From Protopterus annectens (Eukaryota; Chordata; Ceratodontiformes; Protopteridae), in assembly GCF_019279795.1 (NCBI RefSeq), contig NC_056743.1:870563978-870627977 (forward strand): a stretch of DNA of 64,000 nucleotides. Direction: 5' to 3'. The stretch's first letter is position 1; every line of letters starts with the position of its first letter. Below are positions 1 through 12,758 of this stretch, piece by piece. The notes under the pieces are model-generated. The model did no database searches, was not told where the DNA came from, and was given only the letters and a program-made list of their open reading frames with translations. Position numbers and translations under genes: made by a program.

Positions 1-2225
1 ACTACCATATCTGGTTTTCTCACATATATTTTTTGAACTGTTGGGAATGGGTAATCCCATGTGATATAAACTTCATCAGTTTCTATGATGTTTCGTGGCT
101 CATTTCCAATGTTTTTCAGCTACTTCAGTATTATAATGTTTGCACAATCCCCATGCAACAGTCTTGCCATATTATTATGCCTTTCAGTATACAGTTCTTT
201 TGTCATTATCACAAGATGTGTGACTGTTTCCAATTCTGGTTTACAAACCTACATCTGTCTGTTTCTCCACATGTTCAATGGACTTGGTAAACCAATGTAT
301 ATGTAGTCCATTATCTTGGGCCGCCAATATTAACCTTTCATCTTTTGGTTTAAATTCATCTCTCCATAACCATTCCTGCATTCTATCCTGATCAACATGA
401 GGTTGTTCCAAGACTTTTTTATAATTTCAACTATACTCATGCATTTCCACATTTCATGTCTTCTCATCTGATCCTTCAGCTTATATTCTTTCTTTTGTTT
501 TTTTGCACATTCAGGTGCTGCCTGATTTTTATCTACTTCTGGTCTGATTTCCATTCCCGCTTGACTCTGAATATGTTTCTGCTAAACTAAGCAGGGGAGT
601 CATCTTCGATTTATTCTCCTCGTGTTACAAAACTTTCACTATGTTTGGGTCTTGTGAGATCAGCTAATATGTATGCAGTCCCATGATTGCAGAGCTACAC
701 ATGTAATCAGTTTTGAGGAGGCCCATATCTTCTTCAGAATGGGAAAATATAGTCTTGGTTTGCACTGATTTTTATAAATCATTTGATGAGCATGAAGCAT
801 CACTTTTGTTTTCCTGTCCAACCTATCCAATTCATTTTGGGCCAGTCAGTCACTCCAAAACTGTAAGTTAGGACTGGAAGAGCAAATCGGTTTATAGCTT
901 GGACTTTGTTCCTAGATGCCATCGATGTTTTCAGTATTAATTTGTCTTCTAAAATATTCCTTACTAAGTTTTATTTGCATTTGTTCATGTTTTATTGTTG
1001 ATCCTTCATCAGTTCTCAAATATTTATACACTCCCTCAAGTTCTTTCATATCACATTCTTGTCCCAAACTGATATTTTCTTGGTGCTGCAGCTTTCCTGC
1101 TTTAAAGGTTGCTTTTGCACATTTATCAAGACCAAATGACATTCTTCTATCATCTGAAAAGGCTTTGACTGCTTGCAGTTGTGCTTTCAGTTCTTCATCT
1201 GATGAACTATACAGTTTTAAATCATCTACAAAAAGAAGATGAAAAGTCGTTGCACATTGTTATTTTCTGGGAGCCACATTCCAGTCATGACCTAATCTGT
1301 TAAGCAGAGAGCTTAATGGGTTAAGGGCAAGACAAAACAGCAGCAGTGACAGAGAGTCACCCTGGAATATCCCCTTTGAATTTTTATCCCTGCAATAATA
1401 ATTTGTCCTTTATCATGGCTTAACTGCAGAGTGGTTTGCCACTGTTTCATGGTTGTTGTAATGTAATTGATCAGTGTAGGGTGTATCTTATATATTTTTA
1501 AGCAGTCTTTTGTCCACGAATGTGGGATGCTGTCAAATGTTTTTTTGTAGACTAGCCATGCCATACTTAGATTCTTTCCCTTTTTACAGTTCTCCATTAT
1601 GACTTTAACACCGAATGATCCTTTGTTCCATATGACTGCCTTTTGTTACCCTTTTGTACTATTACCACGATTGAGCTTTCTTCTAAATGACTATAAAGTC
1701 TGTCGACATCAGTTCCAGTGTATAATTTATACTTTATTGGAAGGCAACTTACTGGTGTATAGTTTTTAGGATAACTTACATGTTTGGTCTTAAGTCAGAG
1801 TATTGTTGTTCCTGTTGTTATCTAGGCTGGTGTCTGTTCGAGGTGTGCATATAAATAATTCTTACTCATGGCTAAATCTTCATGTAAAGATGTTAATAGT
1901 TTTAGCCAAATGTTAGATACTGCTTCTGTGCCTGGGTTTTTCCAGTTAGGAGAGTTTCTTAACTTTGTTTCAATCTCTCTGGCCGGTACTTCATCCCATT
2001 TCATATCCTGTACTTTCGAACTTCTTATTCTTTATTTTACTTCTTCTATCCATTTAGCATGCTTATTACGTTCCACTGGGTCTTCATAGATATATCTCCA
2101 AAATGTATCTATTTCTTCTTATTTTTGGTGGTGTTTCAACTCCTTTTGCCTTTATTCCCAATTCTGTATAAAAGTTTTTGGGTAATCAATAAATTGCTTA
2201 TTTTGTACTTTTCCTTTATATTTAT
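1..2225 (-). mobile_element. LINE of R2/R4/NeSL type (restriction-like endonuclease lineage), C-terminal two thirds, decayed
   Basis: Reading leftwards, the minus strand encodes pieces of one reverse transcriptase. At 1822-2004 there is a pre-catalytic block with WKNPGTEAVSNIW (compare the usual W-K-x-P-G-x-D). At 1313-1597 there is LSMAWLVYKKTFDSIPHSW (motif A region, expected D-Y-K-K-A-Y-D). At 912-1142 there is MSFGLDKCAKATFKAGKL followed by the YKYLRTDEGS block. Near 140-250 the frame YTERHNNMARLLH is followed towards position 1 by a K-P-D motif, which fits the C-terminal restriction-like nuclease of this LINE group. Stops and frameshifts are frequent and the frame runs off the left edge. 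The upstream part continues at 4956-6235, beyond an inserted CR1. The clade is assigned from remembered family motifs; R2, R4/Rex6-like or NeSL cannot be separated here. Confidence 0.7.
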
Positions 2226-3093
2226 AGGTTCATAGGTAGGTACTAGGCTTTTGACCCGAGGTCCAAAGCAAGCCTAGCCAACAGTGTATTGGCTTTCACC
2301 ACCCATGTATTTTTAAATTTTTGCCCCTCTATCGAGCAGTGCCCCGGACATAATCCCAGGGGTGAATTTCCTATCACCCATCCACTTATCAAGGTTTTTC
2401 TTGAATAGTGCCAATGACGAGCTCTGCTTGACGTTGATGGGAATTTTGTTCCAGAGCATGGAAAGTCTCTGAGACATGAATCTATCCCTCCAGCATGCCC
2501 TATTTATTGTTGTGGTGAGGTTTAGGTCCCTAGAGCGTGTAGCTCAGGGAGACTGGGATTTCTTCAAGCGGAGCATGTCCAACAATTCCGAGTTTGACAT
2601 AGCTTTGTATGTCAGACAGAGGTCTCCTCGGAGTAAGCGGTATGCGACCGAGTAGAGTTTGAGTTTCTTGAGCCAGACAGCATAGGGCAATTGTTTGAGG
2701 CCAGTGATCCTCTTGGTGTGGTACTTTTGGGGCCACTCAAGTTGTTGTAGGTGTCTTGTGAGGTGCATCCCAAATGGGGCATTGTATTCAATTAGGGGTC
2801 TGATGAGTAGAGGGGAACGATGACTTCCTTATTTCTAGATGTGAACCCCTTTGTGATTAAGTGGGCCACATAGAAAGATTTTCTAACACTGTGGCAATGT
2901 GGTTATCAAAGGAGAGGTTACTATCCACTTGGGTCCCAAGGTCTCTTATCACACTTTCTTTGTTAAGTGAATTTCCCCCTAGTTGGTAATTCATGGGCAC
3001 TGTGTTTTTGCCAAAGGGGATAACAATGCACTTTTTGGCATTTAGTTTGAGGCCATGGTTTTGACACCAGGTGTCAGTCTCGGTGAGGCCCTT

Positions 3094-3732
3094 TTACAGG
3101 ATGTCTATGTCGGCAGGGGAATCAATAATGGCACCCAGTTTGCAGTCATCTGCAAACTTGGTTAACCATAGACACTTGGTGTTCGCTTGCACTTCAGAGA
3201 AGTATATACCGAACAGGAGGGTTCCCAAGACTGAACCCTGGGGTACCCCATCTGTCACTGGTTTGGAGTCAGATCTGGAGTAAGCAACTTTTACCGTGTG
3301 GGTTCTATCCATGAGCCAGTTGGCCACCCATCTTGTGATGTAAGGGTTTATATTAAGGTTGGTGAGTTTATCAATGATTCCTGAATGAGGGATAGTGTCA
3401 AAGGCTTTAGCAAGGTCTAGGTAGGCTGTGTGGACCACCTTGCCTTCGTCTATGGCCTTAGTAACTATTTCAAAGAAGTCTACCAGGTTTAGGAGACATG
3501 ACCTACCTTTTACAAATCTGAATTGGGTAGCATCCAGGGTTTGGAGGTTACCTATATCTTTGTTTATGAGTTCCATGATGATACATCCCATGGCCTTGCA
3601 GACTAGGCTTGTCAGGCTAATAGGTCTATAGTTCCCAGGGTCTGTGGTGGTTCCTCTTTTGTGGAGTGGGATAACCGATATTGTGTGCCATTCTGTGGGT
3701 ACATAGCCTGTGGTGAGGCTGTGGTTGAACAT
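3094..3732 (-). pseudogene. CR1 copy A reverse transcriptase fragment
   Basis: A 212-residue open stretch covers the reverse transcriptase core. In order it shows NYRPISLTSLVCKAMG (fingers), FVKGRSCLLNLVDFF, AYLDLAKAFDTIPHSG (motif A with catalytic Asp), GVPQGSVLGTLLFGIYFSEV (motif B) and KFADDCKLGAIIDS (motif C, F-A-D-D). These are the normal catalytic residues of a non-LTR polymerase that primes cDNA synthesis on nicked target DNA. The frame ends at a stop just after SPADIDIL, where sister copies continue with QKGL. C-terminal codons resume in broken frames down to 2530. Sequence similarity to the other CR1 copies is high, so the break looks recent. The fragment is inactive as it stands. 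Confidence 0.85.
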
Positions 3733-4096
3733 GGATTTTAGGTGGGGGGCTAGTTCATTTTGGAGTTCATGTAAGACGTAGCCTGCATGTTGTCTGGTCC
3801 CATGGATGCTGTGTTTTTGGCTTTAGAGAGTGCCATTTTTACCTGTGTATTTGTGATTGCCAGGGCTCTACAACCATCTGGTATAGTTATAGGCCCTTTG
3901 GGGGGTGAGGGGGGAGTAAAGTTTGCACTGAATCTATCTGCCAATATGTTGTCAATATCAGTTGGCTCTGTATATTTTGTGCAGTTCTGTTGTAGCTTGG
4001 TGCAGATCTGGGTGTTGCCATGGAGATTCTTGACATATCTAAAGAATGCCTTGTGGTTGTCTTGGAAACCGTGACAATTTTACTTTCAAAATTAGT

Positions 4097-4915
4097 TTAG
4101 CAGGATTTTATGAGTGATCTTAGTTTCTTACTGAGGCTCATCAGTGAGTTCCTCCATACCTGGGTTTTTGCTCTCTTTTGCAACAGTTTCTTCCCTCTGT
4201 TGTAAAGTTTGTTATTGGCAGAGGACCACCAGATCGGCTTCCTTTTTTTGGAGGATAGCATCTTGGTTTTATTGGGGATATCACGATCCATGCACTCATG
4301 CAGGTGCTTGTAGAGTGCATTTGTGTAGGATTCAGCAGTCATGACTTTATTGACTGTGTTATCCATCTGCATGGGTGTCGCAAAGTTAGTCACCTCAGTT
4401 TTGAGAAGTGCGAAGTTTGCTTTGGAAAAGGTTTTTATGATGGTTTCCTTGTGTGGGGGTGGGGTCAGGATTTGGATATCTAGGGTGATTAGTTTATGGT
4501 CAGACCTGACAAGCAAGGGGTTGATCACGGGCGTTGAGCACCAGTCACCCATGTTGGTAATGACTAGCTCCAGAATATTGTTGTCCCTGGTGGGGGTGTT
4601 GACAAGTTGGTCCAGGGTGTTCGAATTTATGAACTCCAGGAATCGCTGAGCAAAGGGGTTAGTACAAGAGTAGTTTTCCCAGTTAATGTTTGGGTAGTTG
4701 AAATCACCCATTATTATGGTATTTGGTTGGATCCTCATTTTTTTCAATGTCCCCAGGAACGAGGAGTGGGCGTCTTGGGTCATGGTGGGGGATCTAGAAC
4801 AAGCTACAATTTGGAATGCATTTTTGCCCTGGGTTAGTTGCATTTGGATGATTTCAGAGGCATTGTTTTTTGCAACTAGCCTGGAGGTGTGGCTGCCCTT
4901 GACGAATATGGGCAC
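4097..4915 (-). pseudogene. CR1 copy A apurinic-like endonuclease (partial) and linker
   Basis: A 272-residue open frame. The first part holds the endonuclease core: IIMGDFNYPNINW (catalytic G-D-F-N block) and LLVRSDHKLITLDI (S-D-H block) of the exonuclease-endonuclease-phosphatase fold that nicks target DNA for CR1 and L1 type LINEs. The rest is the linker to the polymerase, with KRKPIWWSSANNKLYNRGKK. The N-terminal endonuclease segment (the N-x-R-S-L and E-T-W blocks seen in the copy at 12759) is absent because the copy is 5'-truncated. The frame stops near 4097, about 360 bases before the reverse transcriptase frame resumes. Confidence 0.85.
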
Positions 4916-4955
4916 ACCTCTGCCCTTTGTGTTTCAGTCTGGTTTCCAGGTTTGT

Positions 4956-6235
4956 CTGCCTGTGCTGAGATTTTTAGTTTATTATTTTCAGTAGTGCACA
5001 ATAGATCCTGATCTGTTCTGATACTATGCATTACTTTTATCACATCTATCTTTCTGAGTATATTTATTGATCTGTTCTCTCTTTTATACTCTTCTAACAG
5101 TGACACTTCTTGTCTTAACTGTGTTATAGTTTTCTCTGTTTAATTTCTCCCCTTCTTTTCCCTTACTACCCTGTATTTTTTTGGTAAGAGTTTATCTGTT
5201 ATTAATTTAGCTGCACAGTAATATATCCTGTTTACTTCTGTTATATTTCATGAATCTCTATGGACAGTCCTAATTACTATGTTCATTTGTTTTATCAAAC
5301 TTCTAACTTTTTGGATTTTATTGATTTTCTGTAGTCTATTTCTTTCATTTATCTTAATATGTCTGTCCATCTCTTCTAAATCAAGCAACTCTTCTCTTAG
5401 ATCATTTTCTTCTAAACTGAGGGCACATTCTTTGTTCTCCATTTCCTGTGGGCATCTTTTAGAAAATTACAGAGCATCTTCCTGTGCCACATTCTCTTCA
5501 GTTTCATCCTGTGTCATCCATTGGTCTTTCATATAGGAGCTCACTGGCCTGTCACTCCACAGCATTGACTACATCAGAGTTGCCACAGTTTCCTGCTCCT
5601 TGCCTTGCTGTGCAGCTCCAACTGAATGTTTGTACTGGTTTCCTATAGAAGGCTCCAAAGTATCTTTATGCGGCAACTGATCAGATGTTTCCTGCTCCAC
5701 TGGGTTCTCCTTAATTTGGGTATCTATTGCTCTATACTGCCATGATGTTATCAGAGTTAGATTTTCTACACTAAATCTTTTTGTTTGCAGGTAATCCATA
5801 ACCTCAGTTTTTATTTCTTTAACTTCTCCATTACTAATCCTCTTCTACTTTTCCTCTTTGTTTTCTTATTTTTTGTATTGTAAAAATGTCCTTGTCTGGA
5901 TGATTTTGCCTGTATTTCTCTTCAAATATCTTTGGTGCTGTTCTTTTCATATTAATTAGTTTTACTTTCTCCTTTGCATAAATAATGCACAATATTAAAT
6001 CTCTTTTTCTTTTTCATGTCCATATTTCTTCTTCAGATGTCTCCTGTTCCTCCTGTTTCTCTTTACTTGGGGGACTCGTTGTTCTATCATGCTGTGACAT
6101 AACCTGTGTTAGAGTTTCTACACTAAATCCTTCACTTCGCAGGTATTGCATAACTCCAACTTCTATTTTTTTACCTTCTATTTCATTAATCTTCTGTTCT
6201 ACATTCCCATATGGGGGCTGGCTTAGTCCCATAGT
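4956..6235 (-). mobile_element. N-terminal portion of the same R2/R4-type LINE, upstream of the CR1 insertion
   Basis: Minus-strand pieces continue the LINE interrupted at 2225. 5248-5442 encodes a basic, helix-rich segment (DRHIKINERNRLQKINKIQK), followed by TEVNRIYYCAAKLIT and then SLLEEYKRENRSINILRKID. These blocks occur in this order ahead of the polymerase in the family. Two related stretches, 5569-5830 and 6014-6232, both contain a Y-L-(x3)-F-S-V-E-x-L-T block, so the 5' part carries an internal duplication. Stops occur between the pieces. The start codon at about 6232 is only the first Met available. The join across the CR1 is inferred from family order, not from a single open frame. 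Confidence 0.6.
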
Positions 6236-7929
<1,694 letters not shown>

Positions 7930-8760
7930 ACATGACAGAGGAGGCATTATATTCAATCATGGGTCTAATAAGTAATAAGGGATGAATAAATTGGCGCTTT
8001 AACTTCTATGGACCTTGTGGAGATATCAGACAGGATGAGCTGTGCAATGTAGAAGGATTTCCTAATCACCACAGAAATGTGGTGGTAAAAGGGGAGTTTG
8101 TTATCATCACAGGTACTGAAGTCTTTAATGATCATGTCAGACTAATGTTGGATGATGGATGCTGTCTATATAGTAAACAGTAATTATGGTCAAGTTGCCA
8201 AAATAAACTATACTGCTTTTGTTGGCACTGAAGGTAAACTCACAATTACTATGTCAAGCATTTGTTTGATCCAGTCCTTGCTGGAGAATTTGAGCAGCAG
8301 AGTATGACTTGATAAATATCTATAGTTTGCAATCAGCAGCAAATTTGTTAGCCATAGTCCCTTAATATCACTTTATTTCAGAGACGTATATGCAAAAGAG
8401 GTGAAGGACCCAGTACAGAGTCCCTTGGTGATGTCTTTTTGTCTAGATTAAATACCCCCACCTTAATGGTGTGGGTTATGTGCATGGGCTTGTTTTCAGA
8501 TGGAAGCGTTTGTCAATAAGCTCAACATGGGAGGTAGTACTGAAGTACTTGGCAAGGTCCATGTAAGCAGTATACAGTGTATTCCCTTATGCATGGCTTT
8601 ATTATCCTTAATGAAGAACTCAACCAGGATGAGCAGGCATGACCAGTCCTCTCCAATGCTGAACTAACGTGTAGCAGTACCACTATCCTACTGTTATAAA
8701 AAAACTATTGATCTAAACCTTGTTAGTGTAAATACTCATTTTGATGTACCCTTTGAATGA
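7930..8760 (-). mobile_element. Decayed CR1 reverse transcriptase fragment
   Basis: No open frame survives, but the plus-strand text runs parallel to the CR1 copy at 2770-3560. Shared blocks include ATTGTATTCAAT-like followed by GGGTCTGATGAGTA-like words, the blocks for the asparagine-rich DNHIA region, TTCAGAGA-AGTATAT over the motif B-C interval, and the GAGGACATGACC-like block near 8640. It is therefore a much older CR1 insertion in the same orientation as copy A, without a recognisable 3' tail. Confidence 0.65.
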
Positions 8761-9606
8761 TTTTTTTTAATATCCTTGTATTACCTGGATTAGAATGTGT
8801 TTGTATGATAATAACTATTCATATACATCATATCAATGTTTTGTTTTCTCGCTATTGTATGCTCAAACAATCATTTTTTTTTTCTCATTGTCACATGCTA
8901 GAATGATTCATCACACTGTGTATGTATGTATGAATGCATACATGCCACCTTTTCTTGTGGAGCTTTTTTCCCAGGGCTGAAAAAGCATTTTCCACCTAGT
9001 CAGACTTTCCCAGTCAACAAAAACCATAAATAAAAATACATTTTAGAAATCATGAATAGCATGGGTTCTGCTACGTTATAAAGAATTCTTTTTGCGGATG
9101 ATTACTATGTGAAATATATATTTTTTCTAAACTGGTGACTGCGATGCTTTCATTTTGTGGTCACACTTACTGTTATCACTGTTGGTTCACAGTGGTGCAC
9201 TCTTGTTTTTCTTAATATTTTTGAATGGCAGTATGTGTACGGGTACATTGTTTTTGTTTGGGATGGAGAAGATGAAAGAAGATACTTGAAAAGTAGAGCT
9301 GTGTAAATTGTAAAATACCCAGTGCAATACTGATTTTTTCACAAAAAAGTGCTGTTGTATGAATTTCTTTTACTGTGACACAGAGCCAGCAATGTTTTCT
9401 CTGTGCTGCTTTTCTAGGTACAAATGGTAATCACAGTACCCATGGTCTGTGCTCACTGTAATGCCAATAAAACATCTTTATAGCCACAGTTAGAACCTGA
9501 TAGCAGTAGTAAAGTGAACATTTGGGAAATTCCAGCAGCTGACTGATTTGAAAGATCTATTTCTAGTTTTCTAAGAAAATGGGTATTTCAAAGTACTTGC
9601 AGGAAG
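8761..9606. other. Non-coding, AT-rich
   Basis: No coding potential or repeat family recognised. A canonical AATAAA lies at 9466-9471, with no adjoining open frame to give it meaning. Confidence 0.4.
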
Positions 9607-11460
9607 TTTGAGATTTTAAGTATTTTGCTTCAGATTATTTGTTAAGTTTTTCTGCATTGCTGCCTACTTTTGAGCATTTTCTGGCTTGTTAAACTTGATT
9701 TCTGTGTTGGTAACTGTATTTAGAACACAACCTAGAGCTAATTACTGAATTTCTTGCCTGCACTTATTTTTAAAATCGTTTTTTTCTTAAAACTTGCATT
9801 TTATCTGTCTCTGGCCAAGCACTCAGGTGTGGGGTCATTTACTGCACTGTTCTAACTTGTTGATACTTGTGAACCTCTGCTTTCCTTAAAAAAAAACAAA
9901 AAAAACAAAAAACTTGCTTTTTTCCCCACTTTTCTGAGATTTAAAAAAAGTTCAGTTACAGATTTGCTGTTCTGAACTGTTTGTAAGTTTCTTGGAGGCC
10001 ATTGTTTGCTTGGGCTAAAGGGAAGTCTCTGTGTTCATCAGTAGCAGTGATAAACATTGAGCAGCCTGCCTGCCCCTGTGGGAGTGGTTACTGCCTTGAA
10101 ACTGTAGTTTTATTGGCCATTTTGGGTCAGTTCCTAACTCCTTGATCTCCCTCTCTTAAAACCCGATTGCCTCGTGGTTTTGGCATCTTTTTGGACTTGT
10201 TGGCTGTTGGTGAAGCACCCACCAAGAGGAGAAAACGCTGAGAGAAGAAAGGAGCCACTTTTGAGATTTTAAGTATTTTGCTTCAGATTATTTATTAAGT
10301 TTTTCTGCATTGCCGCCTACTTTTGAGCATTTTCTGGCTTGTTAAACTTGATTTCTGTGTTGGTAACTGTATTTAGAACACAACCTAGAGCTGATTACTG
10401 AATTTCCTGCCTGCACTTATTTTTAAAATCGTTTTTTTCTTAAAACTTGCATTTTATCTGTCTCTGGCCTAGCACTCAAGTGTGGGGTCATTTACTGCAC
10501 TGTTCTAACTTGTTGATACTTGTGAACCTCTGCTTTCCTTAAAACAAAACAAAAGAAAAAAAAATCTTGCTTTTTTCCCACTTTTCTGAGATTTAAAAAA
10601 GTTCAGTTACAGATTTGCTGTTCTAAACTGTTTGTAAGTTTCTTGGAGACCATTGTTTGCTTGGGCTAAAGAGAAGTCTCTGTGTTCATCAGTGGCAGTG
10701 ATAAACATTGAGCAGCCTGCCTGCCCCTGTGGGAGTGGTTACTGCCTTGAAACTGTAGTTTTATTGGCCATTTTAGGTCAATTCCTAACTCCTTGATCTC
10801 CCTCTCTTAAAACCCAATTTCCTCGTGGTTTTGATGTCTTTTTGGACTTGTTGGCTGTTGGTGAAGCACCCACCAAGAGGAGAAAACGCTGAGAGAAGAA
10901 AGGAGCCACTTTTGAGATTTTAAGTATTTTGCTTTAGATTATTTGTTAAGTTTTTCTGCATTGCCGCCTACTTTTGAGCATTTTCTAGCTTGTTAAAATT
11001 GATTTTTGTGTTGGTAACTGTATTTAGAACACAACCTAGAGCTGATTACTGAATTTCCTGCCTGCACTTATTTTTAAAATCATTTTTTTCTTAAAACTTG
11101 CATTTTATCTGTCTCTAGCCTAGCACTCAAGTGTGGGGTCATCTACTGCACTGTTCTAACTTATTGATACTTGTGAACCTCTGCTTTCCTTAAAAAAAAA
11201 AACAAAAAAATATTGCTTTTTTCCCACTTTTCTGAGATTTAAAAAAGTTCAGTTACAGATTTGCTGTTCTGAACTGTTTATAAGTTTCTTGGAGGCTATT
11301 GTTTGCTTGGGCTAAAGGGATGTCTCTGTGTTCATCAGTGGCAGTGATAAACATTGAGCAGCCTGCCTGCCCCTGTGGGAGTGGTTACTGCCTTGAAACT
11401 GTAGTTTTATTGGCCATTTTGGGTCAATTCCTAACTCCTTGATCTCCCTCTCTTAAAACC
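9607..11460. repeat. Tandem array, unit about 652 bp, 2.8 copies
   Basis: The word TTGAGATTTTAAGTATTTTG recurs at 9607, about 10260 and about 10911, giving periods of 653 and 651 bp. The copies differ by scattered substitutions and by the length of A-rich runs near 9890, 10550 and 11190. The third copy stops after CTCTTAAAACCC at 11460, and the CR1 5' region follows directly. Each unit has an ATTGGCC word (inverted CCAAT) near its 3' part. It could be a satellite or promoter monomers of the CR1. Confidence 0.92.
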
Positions 11461-11754
11461 CTCTTTTGCATGGCTTTGCACGTTTTTGCGCATAGCACAA
11501 CATCGGGCAGCGCCACCTAATTGAGTTTAAACTATTCCTGGCTCCACAAAGTCTGCTCTTCACTTTTTCCCTTAGAACTGCTCTATCTCTCAAATTAAAC
11601 ACCATATTTTCATTCTAAGGCCCCTCACTGGTCCAAATAAGTAATTTTACAAGTTATCACTAATAAACCATAAGCACTACTTACTCTTATACTCTCTACG
11701 ATTACCTTGTCCCCTATTGGTCCGTTTTAATTCAGTTCTCTATATTACTCTAGC
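11461..11754 (+). promoter_or_regulatory. CR1 copy B 5' leader
   Basis: This non-coding stretch separates the tandem array from the ORF1 start. By position it should be the 5' UTR and may hold the internal promoter. No TATA box or named site is convincing. Confidence 0.4.
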
Positions 11755-12729
11755 ATGTCCAAAGGTCAGTCAATGGTTTCCTCTCCAGTCCAGCTGGTGA
11801 ATCTGGGAATTTTGAGGCAATGTTACAACTGTCTCATATACATGGACAACCCTCTCCTCCTCCAAACAGGTTCAAATATATGTGAGAGATGCAACCATAT
11901 AGCCAAACTGGAGGCTGAGCTCTCTCATCTCAAAACTGGTGTAACCAGTCAGGAGGAGAAGGTAACCTCACACAACACATTTCCAGTATCACATAGTCCC
12001 ACCACAACAGCGAACCAAACACATAAAAACACAAAAACATACTCGGGGGCTCTAAATAAAAATCTACCTAAGCAACAGAGACCTTCAAAGCAGACATCCA
12101 AGCAAACGCTACCCCAAAACAAAACACGTACATCACATAGCACACAAAGTCAGTGTGCCAAGCAGTCACAGCCCTTAAGGCTGAATAACACACCTGATAC
12201 TCTTGTAATAGGTGACTCTATTGTCAGACACACTGACGTCCCACTCACCAGGCTGAATAAAGAAAAGGTCACAGTGAGCTGCCTGTCGGGCACTAGGATC
12301 CGCCACATAATGCAAGCACTCAGGTCACTCCAAAGCAAATATAAATATGACTCAGTCACTGTACATGCTGGTGTGAATAACCTGAGACGTACCTCCCTCG
12401 ACTACATGAAAAGAGACATAGAGGAGCTCTCTGATCATGTAGCCCAGGCCAGTATGACCCTGACCCTGAGCAGCATCTTACCCTCACCTAGAATGATGCC
12501 ACAGTATAAAGACAAAATGATCGATTTTAACAATTGGCTAAAATTTTGGTGTCATTCAAAGGGGATCCAGTGTCTGTCAGCCTGGGATGACATGCTCGAC
12601 AAGCCACATTGCTTCGCTAGGGACGGCTTGCACCTGTCACCCCTGGGCTTTCGGATATTGGCAAAGGCTCTTGCCACCCCCGTAGTGCCTTTTTTAGGCA
12701 AGGCTCAAAAGTCAAACCCACCTACATAG
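11755..12729 (+). CDS. CR1 ORF1 protein: Cys-rich N-terminus plus SGNH/GDSL-type esterase domain, intact
   Basis: 324 codons, uninterrupted. Residues 23-46 carry C-x2-C and C-x2-C pairs (CYNC, CERC), a zinc-binding-like module followed by a short Leu/Glu-rich helix. Residues 65-140 are a Thr/Gln/Lys-rich basic linker suited to nucleic acid binding. From about 149 there is an esterase-like fold: VIGDSIVRH (G153-D154-S155, the nucleophile block), HAGVNNLRR (Asn block, 204-212) and DGLHLSPLGF (D290 and H293, the acid and base of the triad). CR1 and L2 ORF1 proteins are known to carry such an esterase; they bind RNA and assist retrotransposition. All triad residues are present. The Met chosen is the first in frame after the leader, and the sister copy at 55950 starts at the same place. 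Confidence 0.88.
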   Translation: MSKGQSMVSSPVQLVNLGILRQCYNCLIYMDNPLLLQTGSNICERCNHIAKLEAELSHLKTGVTSQEEKVTSHNTFPVSHSPTTTANQTHKNTKTYSGALNKNLPKQQRPSKQTSKQTLPQNKTRTSHSTQSQCAKQSQPLRLNNTPDTLVIGDSIVRHTDVPLTRLNKEKVTVSCLSGTRIRHIMQALRSLQSKYKYDSVTVHAGVNNLRRTSLDYMKRDIEELSDHVAQASMTLTLSSILPSPRMMPQYKDKMIDFNNWLKFWCHSKGIQCLSAWDDMLDKPHCFARDGLHLSPLGFRILAKALATPVVPFLGKAQKSNPPT

Positions 12730-12758
12730 ACAGCACAAGGAACAAGAAACTAAGGGTA

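Larger units (their letters stand above)
2226..4955 (-). mobile_element. CR1-clade LINE, copy A, 5'-truncated, nested in the R2/R4-type LINE
   Basis: The 3' end lies at the left, where the minus strand ends in the CR1-style tail (GGCTAGGCTT, then CCTATGAACCTAT). Going right it carries the end of ORF2, the reverse transcriptase, a linker and the last two thirds of the endonuclease. It is truncated at about 4955, where the minus strand still matches the endonuclease block G-V-x-I-F-x-K of other copies. Its sequence closely matches the copies at 11461-15620, 26198-28712 and 46268-48254. On both sides the flanking DNA codes for consecutive parts of a different LINE, so this copy is an insertion. 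Confidence 0.88.

Noticed and set aside
9466-9471. AATAAA as the end of a host gene (also at 19670)
   Set aside because: No exon-like sequence precedes either site. The hexamer is frequent by chance in AT-rich DNA.
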